Source: Motiliproteus sp. (lineage in GTDB: Bacteria; Pseudomonadota; Gammaproteobacteria; Pseudomonadales; Balneatricaceae). Taken from it: 40,491 nucleotides of DNA. Shown in pieces: positions 18,235 through 28,032 of the stretch (position 1 is the stretch's first letter; each line of letters starts with the position of its first letter). The position numbers were made by a program, and so were the translations under genes. The stretch spans positions 1-40,491 of the forward strand of contig JAPHRD010000050.1 of assembly GCA_026196225.1 (NCBI GenBank). The letters run 5' to 3'. The notes under the pieces were generated by a model. The model saw nothing but the letters and a program-made list of their open reading frames with translations, was not told the DNA's origin and searched no databases.

Positions 18235-20607
18235 ATGGCCGGAGAGCTAAGCCTGAGTACAGAGCAGCTTTATCATCGCTGCAATCCTGAGTTACTTCCT
18301 TTTAAAACCACCGAAACCTTAGAGGGTTTTTCTGGCATTTATGGCCAGGAACGAGCCGTCGATGCCATGTCTTTCGGTATAGGTATGCGACGGCCCGGCT
18401 ACAACATGTTTGTTATGGGCCACTCTCAAAGTGGCCGATTCTCTTTTGTTACCGAAACCCTGAAAACCGAAGCCAAGCGGGAGCGTAAACCCAGCGACTG
18501 GTGCTATCTCAATAATTTTGCTGATCGGCGTTACCCACAAGCCTTTGCGTTTGCTGCGGGTAAAGCAGAGGCTTTGCAGAATGATATTAAGTACCTGCTC
18601 GAAACCATCAGTACGGAATTGCCTTCTGCTTTTGAAAACCCCTCTTATCAGCGTCAGAAAAGTAAGATCGATCGGGATTTTAATCGCCTTTATGATCAGG
18701 CTTTGGAACGCGTTGAAAGCAAAGCTCGTGGAAAATCCATCGCCCTGTATCGGGATGCTGGCAGTGTCGGCTTCACGCCGGTCGCCGATGGCCAGATTAT
18801 GGATGAGGCGGCTTTTTCGCAGCTCTCAGAAGCGGATCGAAATCGCATCAACGGCGATATCTCCGAGCTAGAAGATTTTCTCAATGAATCCCTGACCAGT
18901 CTGCCGCAGTGGCGTCGGGAGATGAACGAAAAACTCAAGAAGTTGGAAAATGACACCGCCCGCCAGTCGATAGCACCGTTGCTGCAACCTTTGCGGGAGA
19001 AGTACTCCAGCCACTCCAGACTGATCACCTATTTCGGCACGATGGAATCCAGTCTGATTAAAACCGCCGTGGATCTGGTTGCCGAAGACAAACTTAGCGA
19101 ACTAAAAACAGATGCCAGCCGCAGTTCGCTGCTTGAGCAGCACTACGGTGTTAACCTCATGGTTAGCCACCAGAAAACCAAAGGTGCTCCGGTAGTGTAC
19201 GAGTCCCATCCCAACTATGAAAACCTGTTTGGACGGGTGGAATACACCAGTGATATGGGGGCTTTGATTACCAACTACCAACTGGTGCGTGGTGGCTCCC
19301 TGCACAAAGCCAATGGTGGCTACCTGATATTGGATGCAGAGAAACTGTTTGAACACCCTATGGTGTGGTCGGCCTTGAAGCGGGCTTTGAAGGCTAAAGA
19401 GTTGCGGATAGAAAATCCTTTTGCCGAAATGTCTGGCATTAACACCATTACCCTGAATCCGGAACCGATCCCGCTGCAGGTTAAAGTGGTGATTATTGGT
19501 GGTCGTGATATCTACTACCTGTTGCAGCAGATGGACTCGGATTTTTCCAAGCTGTTTCGGGTTGTGGTGGATTTCGATGAGGATCTGCCTCGCACCGATG
19601 CCTCTATTCGCAATTACGCACGACTGATGAAAACCTTAGCCACCCAGGAAAACTGTGCTCACCTGCACCGCAAAGCGGTGGCTCGATTGATCGAACACAG
19701 CTCCCGTATGGCGGAGGATCAGGATCTGTTGTCGGCCCATATCGGCGAGATGATGGATCTGATCTGCGAAGCCGATTACAAACGTCAGCAACACGGTGAA
19801 GATCTGATTCTGGATCTGCATATCGAACAGGCGCTGGAGGCCAAGCAGCAACGTACCAATCGCCTCAGCAATAAGTTACGGGACGAGATCACCAATGAAG
19901 TGGTGCTGATAAACACCGATGGAGAGGTGGTTGGACAGTGCAATGGCCTCACTGTCCTGCAGGTGGGAGAGGTGAGTTTTGGTACCCCGGCGCGGATTAC
20001 CGCTACGGTTCACCCCGGTGATCGCGGTATCGTCGATATCGAAAAAGAGGTGACCTTGGGGCAGCCGATTCATTCAAAAGGGGTGTTGATCCTTTCGGGT
20101 TATTTGGGCCACAAATATGCCCAGGGCTTCCCCCTGTCGATCTCGGCTTCCATTGCGTTGGAACAATCCTACGGTCATGTGGATGGGGACAGTGCTTCGC
20201 TGGCGGAGATCTGCACCTTAATATCGGCGCTGACCCATACCCCCATCAATCAAGGATTTGCCATCACCGGCTCCATTAACCAGTACGGCGAAGTGCAGGC
20301 GATCGGTGGCGTTAACGAGAAGATTGAAGGGTTCTTTGATGTTTGCTCAGCTAAGGGATTAACCGGTCAACAGGGGGTGATCATCCCCCAGGCTAATCAA
20401 CGCAATCTGATGCTGAAAAGCGCGGTGGTTAATGCCGTCAGCGAAGGTTGTTTTAACATCTATACCGTATCGACTGTGGATCAGGCGCTGGAGCTACTGA
20501 CTGGTCGCAGTGCCGGTATTCTAAAACAGGACGGGACCTTTACTCAGCGATCGCTTAATCATCAGGTAGTCAAGCGACTGAGAGAGTTGGCGAAAGCGAA
20601 GCCCTAG
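18235..20607 (+). CDS. Lon-like AAA+ protease (LonB/AsrA/YcbZ group)
   Basis: The 790-residue protein has an ATPase-like N-terminal half and a C-terminal Lon (S16) protease domain. The Walker A position reads GHSQSGRFS (62-70), with Arg68 where the usual Lys should be. The sensor/Walker B region is HKANGGYLILDAEKLFEHP. The middle, about residues 120-300, is a long helical insert. The protease dyad is intact: Ser653 in VDGDSASLAEICTLISAL and Lys696 in GGVNEKIEGFF. The family matches the Pseudomonas stress-linked protein AsrA and the ATPase-poor E. coli YcbZ. It probably degrades damaged proteins in the cytoplasm. The arginine could weaken ATP hydrolysis, though some family members are known to have degenerate ATPase motifs. 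Confidence 0.88.
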   Translation: MAGELSLSTEQLYHRCNPELLPFKTTETLEGFSGIYGQERAVDAMSFGIGMRRPGYNMFVMGHSQSGRFSFVTETLKTEAKRERKPSDWCYLNNFADRRYPQAFAFAAGKAEALQNDIKYLLETISTELPSAFENPSYQRQKSKIDRDFNRLYDQALERVESKARGKSIALYRDAGSVGFTPVADGQIMDEAAFSQLSEADRNRINGDISELEDFLNESLTSLPQWRREMNEKLKKLENDTARQSIAPLLQPLREKYSSHSRLITYFGTMESSLIKTAVDLVAEDKLSELKTDASRSSLLEQHYGVNLMVSHQKTKGAPVVYESHPNYENLFGRVEYTSDMGALITNYQLVRGGSLHKANGGYLILDAEKLFEHPMVWSALKRALKAKELRIENPFAEMSGINTITLNPEPIPLQVKVVIIGGRDIYYLLQQMDSDFSKLFRVVVDFDEDLPRTDASIRNYARLMKTLATQENCAHLHRKAVARLIEHSSRMAEDQDLLSAHIGEMMDLICEADYKRQQHGEDLILDLHIEQALEAKQQRTNRLSNKLRDEITNEVVLINTDGEVVGQCNGLTVLQVGEVSFGTPARITATVHPGDRGIVDIEKEVTLGQPIHSKGVLILSGYLGHKYAQGFPLSISASIALEQSYGHVDGDSASLAEICTLISALTHTPINQGFAITGSINQYGEVQAIGGVNEKIEGFFDVCSAKGLTGQQGVIIPQANQRNLMLKSAVVNAVSEGCFNIYTVSTVDQALELLTGRSAGILKQDGTFTQRSLNHQVVKRLRELAKAKP

Positions 20608-20703
20608 ATGCGAGTGGAAAATAGCTGATATTTATCAACTACACTGAAGCGAATGCTCATGTTTCAATGATTTGGCGGGCTTTTGTGTTACCAGGAGCAA
20701 AGT

Positions 20704-22209
20704 ATGCAGAAAAGGCTGTCGCTGATGTCGCGGGTAACAACTATCGTTGAAGAAAACCTACGCCGAATAATTGCTGCTTGCTTCGCTTTGGGACTATGCC
20801 TTTCTCTAGGTGTTTCCTACGCAGGCGAGCAGGCTGATAAAGCATTGGCGGCTGTAGATGAACTGATTGCAAGTGGAGAGGTGACACCAGGAAGTGCATT
20901 AAATCTGGTGGTTAAACAGGGAAATATCGCCAATTTTCTCGGTCGGGACCATGAACTGAGAACTCTCTGGGAGGAGCGTACGGGAGTCTATTTGGATATC
21001 AGTATTATGCCTCAGACCCCCTCCTTGGGATTTATAAAAGCCACCGATGATGTCGATGTGGCAATTGCACGGAACCGCGAATTCGCCGATCTTGATCAAC
21101 AGCAGTTGATCGTTGATCTGGCTCCACTGGCCCGGCGCTTTGATCTTCCTTTAAGCGAGCAGAAATCGGAACAATATATTCTCCCGGAAATACAGGCCTT
21201 TGTGGGGGAAAAACAGGTGGCGATACCTGCTGGCGGTGATATTGCTGTACTTTATTTACGCAAGGATCTGTTGGAAGATCTGGATAATCAGGTGGCCTAT
21301 ATGCGCCGTTTTGGAGAGCCGTTGAAGCTCCCAGAAAGCTGGCGCGAATACCAACAACATCTCGAGTTCTTCCATCGGCCTGAAGACAAATTCTACGGAT
21401 CTCTGGAGCAGCGTGATAAGCCTTCAGGCTGGATGTTCTGGATGCCCCGTTACGCCTCTCAGAGTTTCCCCAACCAGTATCTTTTTGATAGAGAGATGAA
21501 TCCGCTGATTAATTCGAAGCAGGGGGTCGCCGCCACCAAGAGTTATCTGGCAGCCATAGCGACATCCCCTCCCGAGATACTCAGGGAGGATAACAGCTAT
21601 ACCTATACCTTACCTTTGTTTGCCAACGGCATGGGATATGCGACTATCATCACTCCCGCCGGTGCAAAGGTGTTTAATTTGCAGACTTCCAAGGTGAAGG
21701 GGAAATTTATCGCTGTTCCGATGCCTGGTACCCGGATAAACAATCAGATTAACCGGCGTACGACGCTGATATACGGAAACAACATAGTGATTCCTTCATC
21801 CAGTGACAAACCTGAGTTGGCTTTTTTATACGCCATGTGGCTTACAGACCCAGATGTTTCTGTCAAAGCTCTGTCTGTCACAGGTGGATTTTCTGGTCCC
21901 TATCGTGTTCGTCACTTTAGCGATCCGCAACTACGTGAATCCTATACACCTAAGGTGTTGGATCTGGTACGAGATAGCATTGATCAGGTAATTCCTGCGG
22001 GGACGGGCCTTCCTGGGGATGAGGCGTATATTGGAGCCCTGAATCACAACCTTTATCGTGCGGCAAACGGAGAGATCTCTGCAGAACAAGCGATGGGAGA
22101 AACCGCCGCCGCTTGGCAGCAAATCACCGAGCTTTACGGGAGAGAAAAACAGATCCGGCGGTGGCTCAAAGTTATTGATAGATATCCTAGTGTTGAATTG
22201 GCTCATTAA
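20704..22209 (+). CDS. Periplasmic sugar-type ABC solute-binding protein, orphan
   Basis: The 501-residue exported protein resembles family 1 extracellular solute-binding proteins: a signal peptide with an unusually long N-region (hydrophobic IIAACFALGLCLSLGVSYA, cleavage near SYA/GE), then LNLVVKQGNIANFLGRDHELRTLWEERTGVYLDI, VAIPAGGDIAVLYLRKDLLED, PESWREYQQ, LFANGMGYATIITPAGA and KPELAFLYAMWLTDPDVS. No permease or ATPase genes accompany it. It is followed 9 bp later by a membrane GGDEF-EAL protein, so it more likely presents a ligand to that sensor than feeds a transporter. The start at 20704 is chosen for AGGAG upstream. The ligand cannot be read from sequence; carbohydrate or polyol is only a guess from family membership. 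Confidence 0.8.
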   Translation: MQKRLSLMSRVTTIVEENLRRIIAACFALGLCLSLGVSYAGEQADKALAAVDELIASGEVTPGSALNLVVKQGNIANFLGRDHELRTLWEERTGVYLDISIMPQTPSLGFIKATDDVDVAIARNREFADLDQQQLIVDLAPLARRFDLPLSEQKSEQYILPEIQAFVGEKQVAIPAGGDIAVLYLRKDLLEDLDNQVAYMRRFGEPLKLPESWREYQQHLEFFHRPEDKFYGSLEQRDKPSGWMFWMPRYASQSFPNQYLFDREMNPLINSKQGVAATKSYLAAIATSPPEILREDNSYTYTLPLFANGMGYATIITPAGAKVFNLQTSKVKGKFIAVPMPGTRINNQINRRTTLIYGNNIVIPSSSDKPELAFLYAMWLTDPDVSVKALSVTGGFSGPYRVRHFSDPQLRESYTPKVLDLVRDSIDQVIPAGTGLPGDEAYIGALNHNLYRAANGEISAEQAMGETAAAWQQITELYGREKQIRRWLKVIDRYPSVELAH

Positions 22210-22218
22210 AGATTGAAG

Positions 22219-24795
22219 ATGATAAATAATCACCGCATAACATCGTTTCAAACTCGATTACTGACAGGAGCCGTACTGGTGGTGCTGCTGGTAGGCGCCT
22301 TGTTGTTTATCAGCAACAGCATTATTCAGGACGCCTCTGAGCGGCTGTCTCAGATACAGGAAGAGCAGATTCAGCCGCTGGCAGAGATTAACAAGCTTCA
22401 GGCCAAGGTGGATCAGGTAAGGGTGATTGAAATCTATCTGCCATTATTGAAAGACTATTTCGCCTTGGCTGCTGAGGTAGATCGTTTTAACCGAGCCATC
22501 ATCGAGTTTGACAGTCGATTAGAGCTATTTTCACAGCAATATCAGCAAACCTATCCTTCTGAAATTAAAAGATTTCAAACGGGTTGGGAACGGCTTCAAG
22601 AGAATCTGCAAGCGGTATCTCAAGCCGCCAGTCTATCTGATGTTGATGAGGCTCAACGGATTTCTACCTATGAATCTTCTCCGCGTTTTGCCAGCTTGTC
22701 GAAGAATCTCCAATCACTGGCAGAAAAAATTGAGAAGGGTTCAAAAGCGGCTTACTTCCAAGGGGTTGATAGTCTTGAGCGCAAGAGAAAGCAGTTTCTT
22801 TCGGTTTCGGTTATCAGCGTTGTTGTCGGGTTGCTACTACTGCTCTATTTTGCAAGGTCACTGTCAAAGCGCATAGCGGATCTGCGAGAAGCATTTCAGC
22901 TGATTGCCGACGGAGATATGACCCGAGATTTACCGATCAGGGGCAATGATGAGCTGACTGAACTGGCCCAAGCCTTTGGCGTCATGAAAGAGAAAGTGTC
23001 CAGCCGTGAGCTTGCGCTGAAGAAATCGCGAGAAGTTTTGGAGGAGCGTGTTCTTCAGCGTACCAAGGCATTGAGAGAAAGTAATCTTGCACTGACGGAT
23101 GAGATAGCGGTACGGCGAAAAGTAGAGCAGGACTTGCTATTACTTTCAAAAGCCGTAAACCAGAGCCCCGTCAGCGTTATCATCACAGATAACAAGGGGC
23201 GAATCCAATACGTCAACCGCGCCTTTGAAATTAACACCGGGTACAGTTTTCAAGAGGTAAGGGATCAAAATCCGCGCATATTCTCATCAGGCACAACCCC
23301 CGATTCACTGTACAAGCAGTTGTGGGAGACAATCCAGGCAGGAGATGAGTGGCAAGGAGAGATCTGTAATCGCAAGAAAAACGGTGATCTCCATTGGGAG
23401 TATACCCATATATCTCCCGTCAAGAGCGATGAGAAAGTAATCACTCACTTCCTGGCTATCAAGCAGGATATTGATGAAAGAAAGGCTCAAGAGGAGAAAA
23501 TTCGCTATCAAGCCCAGTACGATGCTTTGACCGATCTGCCTAACCGTACTCTGGCCATGGATCGCTTGACGCAAGTGGTTCATCAAGCCAGACGTGATGG
23601 TAACAAAGCGGTGCTGATGTTCATTGATCTCGATGGTTTTAAACACATTAACGACAGTCTTGGTCATGATGTTGGCGATGTCTTGTTGGTGCAGGCGGCG
23701 CAACGCCTACGACGATCTGTGCGGGAGGTTGATACTGTTGCACGTCAGGGGGGGGATGAGTTTCTGGTAATCATGGGAGGATTGAACTCAAGGGAAGACG
23801 TAATGCCCGTACTGGAAAACCTGCTCAAAGCTTTTTCTGTACCTTTCAAGATCAGTGGCAATGATCTTGTGGTAACGCCGAGCATCGGCCTCGCTCTGTA
23901 CCCTGACGATGGGGAGGATGGGCAGGTGCTGCTCCGTAATGCAGATATGGCAATGTATCAGGCCAAAGATCTGGGCAGAAATACCTATTTCTTTTATAAC
24001 CATTTGATACATGAACATCTCAGCCAGAGGATGGAGCTGGAAAGCTATCTTCGTCATGCCATCGATCGTGATGAGCTATCGCTTGCTTATCAGCCCATTC
24101 TAGCCACCGACAGTGATCAGTTGACTGGAATAGAAGCTTTGTTGCGTTGGCGAAATGATGCATTGGGTGATGTAACGCCGGATACCTTTATCCCACTGGC
24201 AGAACAAACTGGTCTGATCATTGAAATCGGAAACTGGGTGCTCCGCGAAGCCTGTCAACAGATGGCGGATTGGCATCAGCAGGGATTCAACGACCTGTAT
24301 ATCAGCCTGAATCTATCACCACGGCAGATTCAGAGAGAAGATTTCCATCAAACAATACTCGACGTCCTTCAGAGCAGCGGTTTAGACCCTTCACTATTGA
24401 TCCTGGAGATGACTGAAGGCATGTTGATTCGCAACCCTTCAGATGCGAAACGTATGCTCAGTCGATTGAAAGGTTTAGGTGTTCAACTGGCTATGGATGA
24501 TTTTGGCACAGGATACTCATCGCTCAGTAACCTAAAAAACTACCCCTTCGATATGTTGAAGATCGATCGCAGTTTTATTTTTGATATTGATGATGATCCT
24601 TCTGATCTTGCTCTGGTGGGTGCTGCTGTGAGTATGGGCAAGGGTTTGGGTCTGATCACGGTTGCCGAAGGGGTTGAAAAAGTCGAGCAACAGAAACTGT
24701 TGGTAGAGATGGGGTGTGACCGTGTGCAGGGGGACTTGCACAGCAAGCCCTTGAAGGCTGCTCAAATGAGCCAATGGCTGCAGCGGTCTCGGTAG
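22219..24795 (+). CDS. Membrane HAMP-PAS-GGDEF-EAL c-di-GMP protein
   Basis: The 858-residue inner-membrane sensor has TM1 at about 10-30, a helical periplasmic region of about 160 residues, TM2 near 196-214, HAMP (about 215-266), a coiled coil, PAS (about 305-415), GGDEF (about 425-590) and EAL (about 605-855). GGDEF is intact (RQGGDEFLVI) with an RxxD inhibitory site (REVD) five residues before it. The EAL domain keeps IEALLRW, SLNLSPRQ, LEMTEGML, AMDDFGTGYSSLSN, LKIDRSF, VAEGVE and VQGDLHSKP, so both cyclase and phosphodiesterase activity are possible. It is coupled to the upstream solute-binding protein, resembling the NspS-MbaA arrangement of Vibrio in which a binding protein controls a GGDEF-EAL partner. 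The ribosome site is weak, so translational coupling is likely. Confidence 0.92.
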   Translation: MINNHRITSFQTRLLTGAVLVVLLVGALLFISNSIIQDASERLSQIQEEQIQPLAEINKLQAKVDQVRVIEIYLPLLKDYFALAAEVDRFNRAIIEFDSRLELFSQQYQQTYPSEIKRFQTGWERLQENLQAVSQAASLSDVDEAQRISTYESSPRFASLSKNLQSLAEKIEKGSKAAYFQGVDSLERKRKQFLSVSVISVVVGLLLLLYFARSLSKRIADLREAFQLIADGDMTRDLPIRGNDELTELAQAFGVMKEKVSSRELALKKSREVLEERVLQRTKALRESNLALTDEIAVRRKVEQDLLLLSKAVNQSPVSVIITDNKGRIQYVNRAFEINTGYSFQEVRDQNPRIFSSGTTPDSLYKQLWETIQAGDEWQGEICNRKKNGDLHWEYTHISPVKSDEKVITHFLAIKQDIDERKAQEEKIRYQAQYDALTDLPNRTLAMDRLTQVVHQARRDGNKAVLMFIDLDGFKHINDSLGHDVGDVLLVQAAQRLRRSVREVDTVARQGGDEFLVIMGGLNSREDVMPVLENLLKAFSVPFKISGNDLVVTPSIGLALYPDDGEDGQVLLRNADMAMYQAKDLGRNTYFFYNHLIHEHLSQRMELESYLRHAIDRDELSLAYQPILATDSDQLTGIEALLRWRNDALGDVTPDTFIPLAEQTGLIIEIGNWVLREACQQMADWHQQGFNDLYISLNLSPRQIQREDFHQTILDVLQSSGLDPSLLILEMTEGMLIRNPSDAKRMLSRLKGLGVQLAMDDFGTGYSSLSNLKNYPFDMLKIDRSFIFDIDDDPSDLALVGAAVSMGKGLGLITVAEGVEKVEQQKLLVEMGCDRVQGDLHSKPLKAAQMSQWLQRSR

Positions 24796-24844
24796 TGGCA
24801 ACCTTCTGCACGGACAGGCTGCCAAACGCTTGCCAAAGTATTAT

Positions 24845-25393
24845 TTAATCCAGCCCAGAGTAGTCTTCTTCTAGATGTTTATCCTTGAGTCGGACGTAGT
24901 TGGCAGCTGTATATTTAAAGAAGGTCATCTCTTTTTCGGTCAGTGGCCGTGCCTGTTTCACAGGGCGACCTACATAAAGATAGCCGCTCTTAAGCCGCTT
25001 TCCGGGAGGCACCAGTGAGCCGGCACCAATAATTACTTCATCCTCAACCACGGCTCCATCCATCACCATCGCACCCATCCCCACCAGGATGCGGTTACCG
25101 ATGGTGCAGCCGTGGAGCATTGCCTGGTGACCGACGGTGACATCATCACCAATTAAGAGCGGAAAACCGTCGGGATTGTAAGGGCCGGCATGGGTTATAT
25201 GCAGTACCGAACCATCTTGAATGCTTGTACGGGCACCGATACGAATGCGGTGCATATCACCCCTGACCGCCACTAACGGCCAAATCGAGCTATCTTCGCC
25301 AATTTCAACATCACCCAGCACCACGGAACTAGGGTCGACAAAGACCCGTTTTTCCAGCTTTGGTGTCATTCCTTGATAGGAGCGGATTTTCAT
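24845..25393 (-). CDS. yrdA: Gamma-class carbonic anhydrase family protein (YrdA-like)
   Basis: The 182-residue left-handed beta-helix protein shows hexapeptide repeats and zinc-ligand histidines in VLHITHAGPYN and VGHQAMLHGCTIG. It starts with MKIRSYQGMTPKLEKRVFVDPSSVVLGDVEIGEDSSIWP, the typical YrdA/CaiE-like opening. YrdA proteins form trimers; carbonic anhydrase activity is proven for few members. The start is ATG at 25393, with an in-frame GTG just before. It is convergent with the GGDEF-EAL gene and divergent from prlC. Confidence 0.9.
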   Translation of the reverse strand: MKIRSYQGMTPKLEKRVFVDPSSVVLGDVEIGEDSSIWPLVAVRGDMHRIRIGARTSIQDGSVLHITHAGPYNPDGFPLLIGDDVTVGHQAMLHGCTIGNRILVGMGAMVMDGAVVEDEVIIGAGSLVPPGKRLKSGYLYVGRPVKQARPLTEKEMTFFKYTAANYVRLKDKHLEEDYSGLD

Positions 25394-25663
25394 CACTCTG
25401 TACCTGTATCAATCTGATCGATAAAACGCTGTGGCTAAAGACAGCTCATGAGATCCGCTATTCTAACCTGCAGAGTCGGTTGTGCGGGAGCTTCCTGAGA
25501 CGATAGTCGAGCGCTTTAAGAGAATTTATAAGAGCAGGGCGGGGTTCGTTGTCTAAGTTTATCGGTACTGGCATGTTAAACTTAGCGGCTGGCGATGATT
25601 CTCGCGCAGTGACGAATACTCCGGCACTGGTAACCGGCGACAAAATTGGTGAATGGTAACGAT
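25394..25663. promoter_or_regulatory. Divergent intergenic region yrdA / prlC
   Basis: The 270-bp non-coding gap between two divergent genes must hold both promoters. No strong consensus hexamers, operator palindromes or hairpins were recognised. Confidence 0.3.
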
Positions 25664-27724
25664 ATGACAAATCCCCTGCTGAATTGTGCAGACCTTCCCG
25701 CATTTAATCAGATTCAGGCGTCCCATGTTTTGCCTGCCCTCGAGCAGATTTTGGCCGACAACCGTGCCCAGATTAAGCAGCTTCTAAAACAGCCTCCGGA
25801 AGGTTGGACATTGATCCAGCAACTGGAAGGTATCGATGACCGTCTCAACCAAGCGTGGTCACCGGTCAGCCATCTTAATGCGGTGCTCAATAGCGATGAA
25901 CTTCGCCAAGCCTACAACGCCGCCTTACCCAAACTCAGTGAATACAGCACAGAGATGGGCCAGAACAAGGATCTGTTTCAGGCCTATTGCGATCTTCGTG
26001 ACAGCGAAAGCTTCGCTGAACTGGATCCAAGCCAACAACAGCTGATCGACAATGCTCTGCGGGATTTTAAGCTGTCGGGGATCGATCTATCCGACGAGGA
26101 TCAGGCCCGTTATGGCGAACTGCAGAAGCGGCTGTCGGAGTTGAATAGCCAGTTTTCAGAAAATGTACTGGATGCCACTCAGGCCTGGAGTTGTCACTTT
26201 GATGATGCTGAATCGCTAGCGGGTCTTCCTGAAAATGCACTGGCCTTGGCCGCCCAGTCGGCAAAAGCCAAAGACAAGGATGGCTATCTGGTCACTCTGG
26301 ATTTCCCTAGCTACTTTGCCGTCATGAGCTACGCCGACAACCGCGCCCTGCGCCAGCAGGTTTATGAAGCATACTGTACTCGGGCATCTGACCAGGGACC
26401 TGATGCTGGCAAATGGGACAACAGTGCGGTGATCAACGAATTACTGTCGTTGCGTCACGCCTTGGCCCATCTGTTGGGCTTTGAAAACTATGCTGAATAT
26501 TCACTTGCCACCAAGATGGCTGTGAACTGCGATCAAGTGGTGGGTTTTCTCCGTGATCTGGCCAAAAAGAGTTTGCCAATTGCGCAACAGGAACTGAAAG
26601 AGCTTCAGCAGTTTGCCAACGAAACGGATGCTATCGAAGCGCTGCAGGCCTGGGATATTGGCTACTACTCGGAAAAGCTCCGAAAAAGCCGCTATGAGCT
26701 TTCCCAGGAAGAGCTGAGACCTTATTTCCCAGTCCCCAAAGTCCTCACTGGTTTGTTTAACATCGCTTCTAAACTATTTGGTATCGAGATCGAAGAGCAG
26801 GCCGCCCCTCATCTTTGGCACGACGATGTGAAGTTTTTCCGCTTGCAGCGCCAAGGCCATGTGATCGGACACTTCTATCTGGATCTTTACGCACGGGACA
26901 AGAAGCGTGGCGGAGCCTGGATGGATGAGTGCCGGGTTAGACGGCAGCTGGATAGTGGCCAGATACAGCTACCGGTTGCTTACCTGGTGTGTAATTTCAA
27001 TCCGCCGGTGGCCGATCAGCCTGGTTTGTTAACCCACCAGGAAGTGACAACTCTGTTCCATGAATTTGGTCATGGTCTTCACCATCTGCTGACGGAAGTT
27101 CGTTGGGCTGGAGTTTCCGGTATCAACGGTGTGGCCTGGGATGCGGTGGAGTTACCCAGCCAGTTTCTGGAAAACTGGTGTTGGCAGCCGCAAGCACTGG
27201 AATTGATCTCCGGTCATTTCGAAAGCGGCGAAGCCTTACCTCAGGTGCTACTGAACCGGATGCTGGCGGCGCGAAACTTCCAGGCCGGGATGATGATGGT
27301 GCGTCAGCTGGAGTTTGCCCTGTTCGATTTTCAGCTGCACCGTGAGTACCGTTCCCAGCCAGCTACTGATGTGCAGGCTCTATTGGATAGGGTTCGTGCT
27401 GAGGTCGCCGTGGTTAAGGTGCCCAGTTACAACCGTTTTCAGCATGGGTTTTCCCATATTTTTGCCGGTGGTTATGCGGCCGGTTATTACAGCTACAAAT
27501 GGGCCGAAGTATTGTCGGCGGATGCCTTTTCACGTTTTGAGCAGGAGGGGGTATTTAACAGCGATACCGGACAGCAGTTCTTGCAGTCAATTTTGGCCAA
27601 GGGCGGCTCTGCTAAACCGATGCAACTGTTTATAGAATTTATGGGACGGGAGCCGAGCGTTGATGCGCTATTGCGCCATTCCGGAATTTCGACCGAAGAT
27701 GAGAGTGTCAGCAATGAGCATTAA
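25664..27724 (+). CDS. prlC: Oligopeptidase A (M3 zinc metallopeptidase)
   Basis: The 686-residue cytoplasmic peptidase degrades signal-peptide fragments and other short peptides. The zinc site is TTLFHEFGHGLHHLL with H466-E467 and H470; the downstream glutamate lies in VAWDAVELPSQFLENW. Other conserved parts are PLLNCADLPAFNQIQASHV at the start and YNRFQHGFSHIFAGGYAAGYYSYKWAEVLSADAF near the end. Length is as in E. coli PrlC. The start at 25664 (MTNPLLN) fits the family; the open frame extends six codons further without a better site. Its 3' end overlaps the yheV start by 11 bases. Confidence 0.96.
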   Translation: MTNPLLNCADLPAFNQIQASHVLPALEQILADNRAQIKQLLKQPPEGWTLIQQLEGIDDRLNQAWSPVSHLNAVLNSDELRQAYNAALPKLSEYSTEMGQNKDLFQAYCDLRDSESFAELDPSQQQLIDNALRDFKLSGIDLSDEDQARYGELQKRLSELNSQFSENVLDATQAWSCHFDDAESLAGLPENALALAAQSAKAKDKDGYLVTLDFPSYFAVMSYADNRALRQQVYEAYCTRASDQGPDAGKWDNSAVINELLSLRHALAHLLGFENYAEYSLATKMAVNCDQVVGFLRDLAKKSLPIAQQELKELQQFANETDAIEALQAWDIGYYSEKLRKSRYELSQEELRPYFPVPKVLTGLFNIASKLFGIEIEEQAAPHLWHDDVKFFRLQRQGHVIGHFYLDLYARDKKRGGAWMDECRVRRQLDSGQIQLPVAYLVCNFNPPVADQPGLLTHQEVTTLFHEFGHGLHHLLTEVRWAGVSGINGVAWDAVELPSQFLENWCWQPQALELISGHFESGEALPQVLLNRMLAARNFQAGMMMVRQLEFALFDFQLHREYRSQPATDVQALLDRVRAEVAVVKVPSYNRFQHGFSHIFAGGYAAGYYSYKWAEVLSADAFSRFEQEGVFNSDTGQQFLQSILAKGGSAKPMQLFIEFMGREPSVDALLRHSGISTEDESVSNEH

Positions 27725-27971
27725 ACGATTTATTGCGGGGGCGGTGTGCCCTCGTTGTGGAGCGATGGATCGCTTGCGTACATGGCGTGATGAGGAGCGT
27801 GAATACCGAGAGTGTATCGATTGCGGTTATGAAGACGCGATGCGGTTGGATGGTAGCGCTGAACCAGAGGAACTGGATACTCGCGTTAACCAGCCGGTCG
27901 AACAAAAATTAGCCAGCAGTGACGAACAAGTGATACAGTTCGTGGCTAACCCCGCAACTAAGAAAAAATAG
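27714..27971 (+). CDS. yheV: YheV-family putative zinc ribbon protein
   Basis: The 85-residue protein of the DUF2387/YheV family has two CxxC pairs (C12-C15 in VCPRCGAMD and C34-C37 in ECIDCGYED), forming a zinc ribbon. The spacer RLRTWRDEEREYRE is typical. Function is unknown; it is probably a small cytoplasmic zinc protein. The ATG at 27714 lies inside the prlC 3' end, so the two are translationally coupled, a pairing also kept in Pseudomonas. The tail after residue 45 is poorly conserved and polar. Confidence 0.88.
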   Translation: MSIKRFIAGAVCPRCGAMDRLRTWRDEEREYRECIDCGYEDAMRLDGSAEPEELDTRVNQPVEQKLASSDEQVIQFVANPATKKK

Positions 27972-28032
27972 AAATAACAATAAATTCACAGATCACAATA
28001 ACAATAGATCTTAAGAGACCTTGGAGCTAATC

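Noticed and set aside
24796-24844. Terminator between the GGDEF-EAL gene and yrdA
   Set aside because: Only a weak TGGCA/TGCCA pair was seen, with no T tract.
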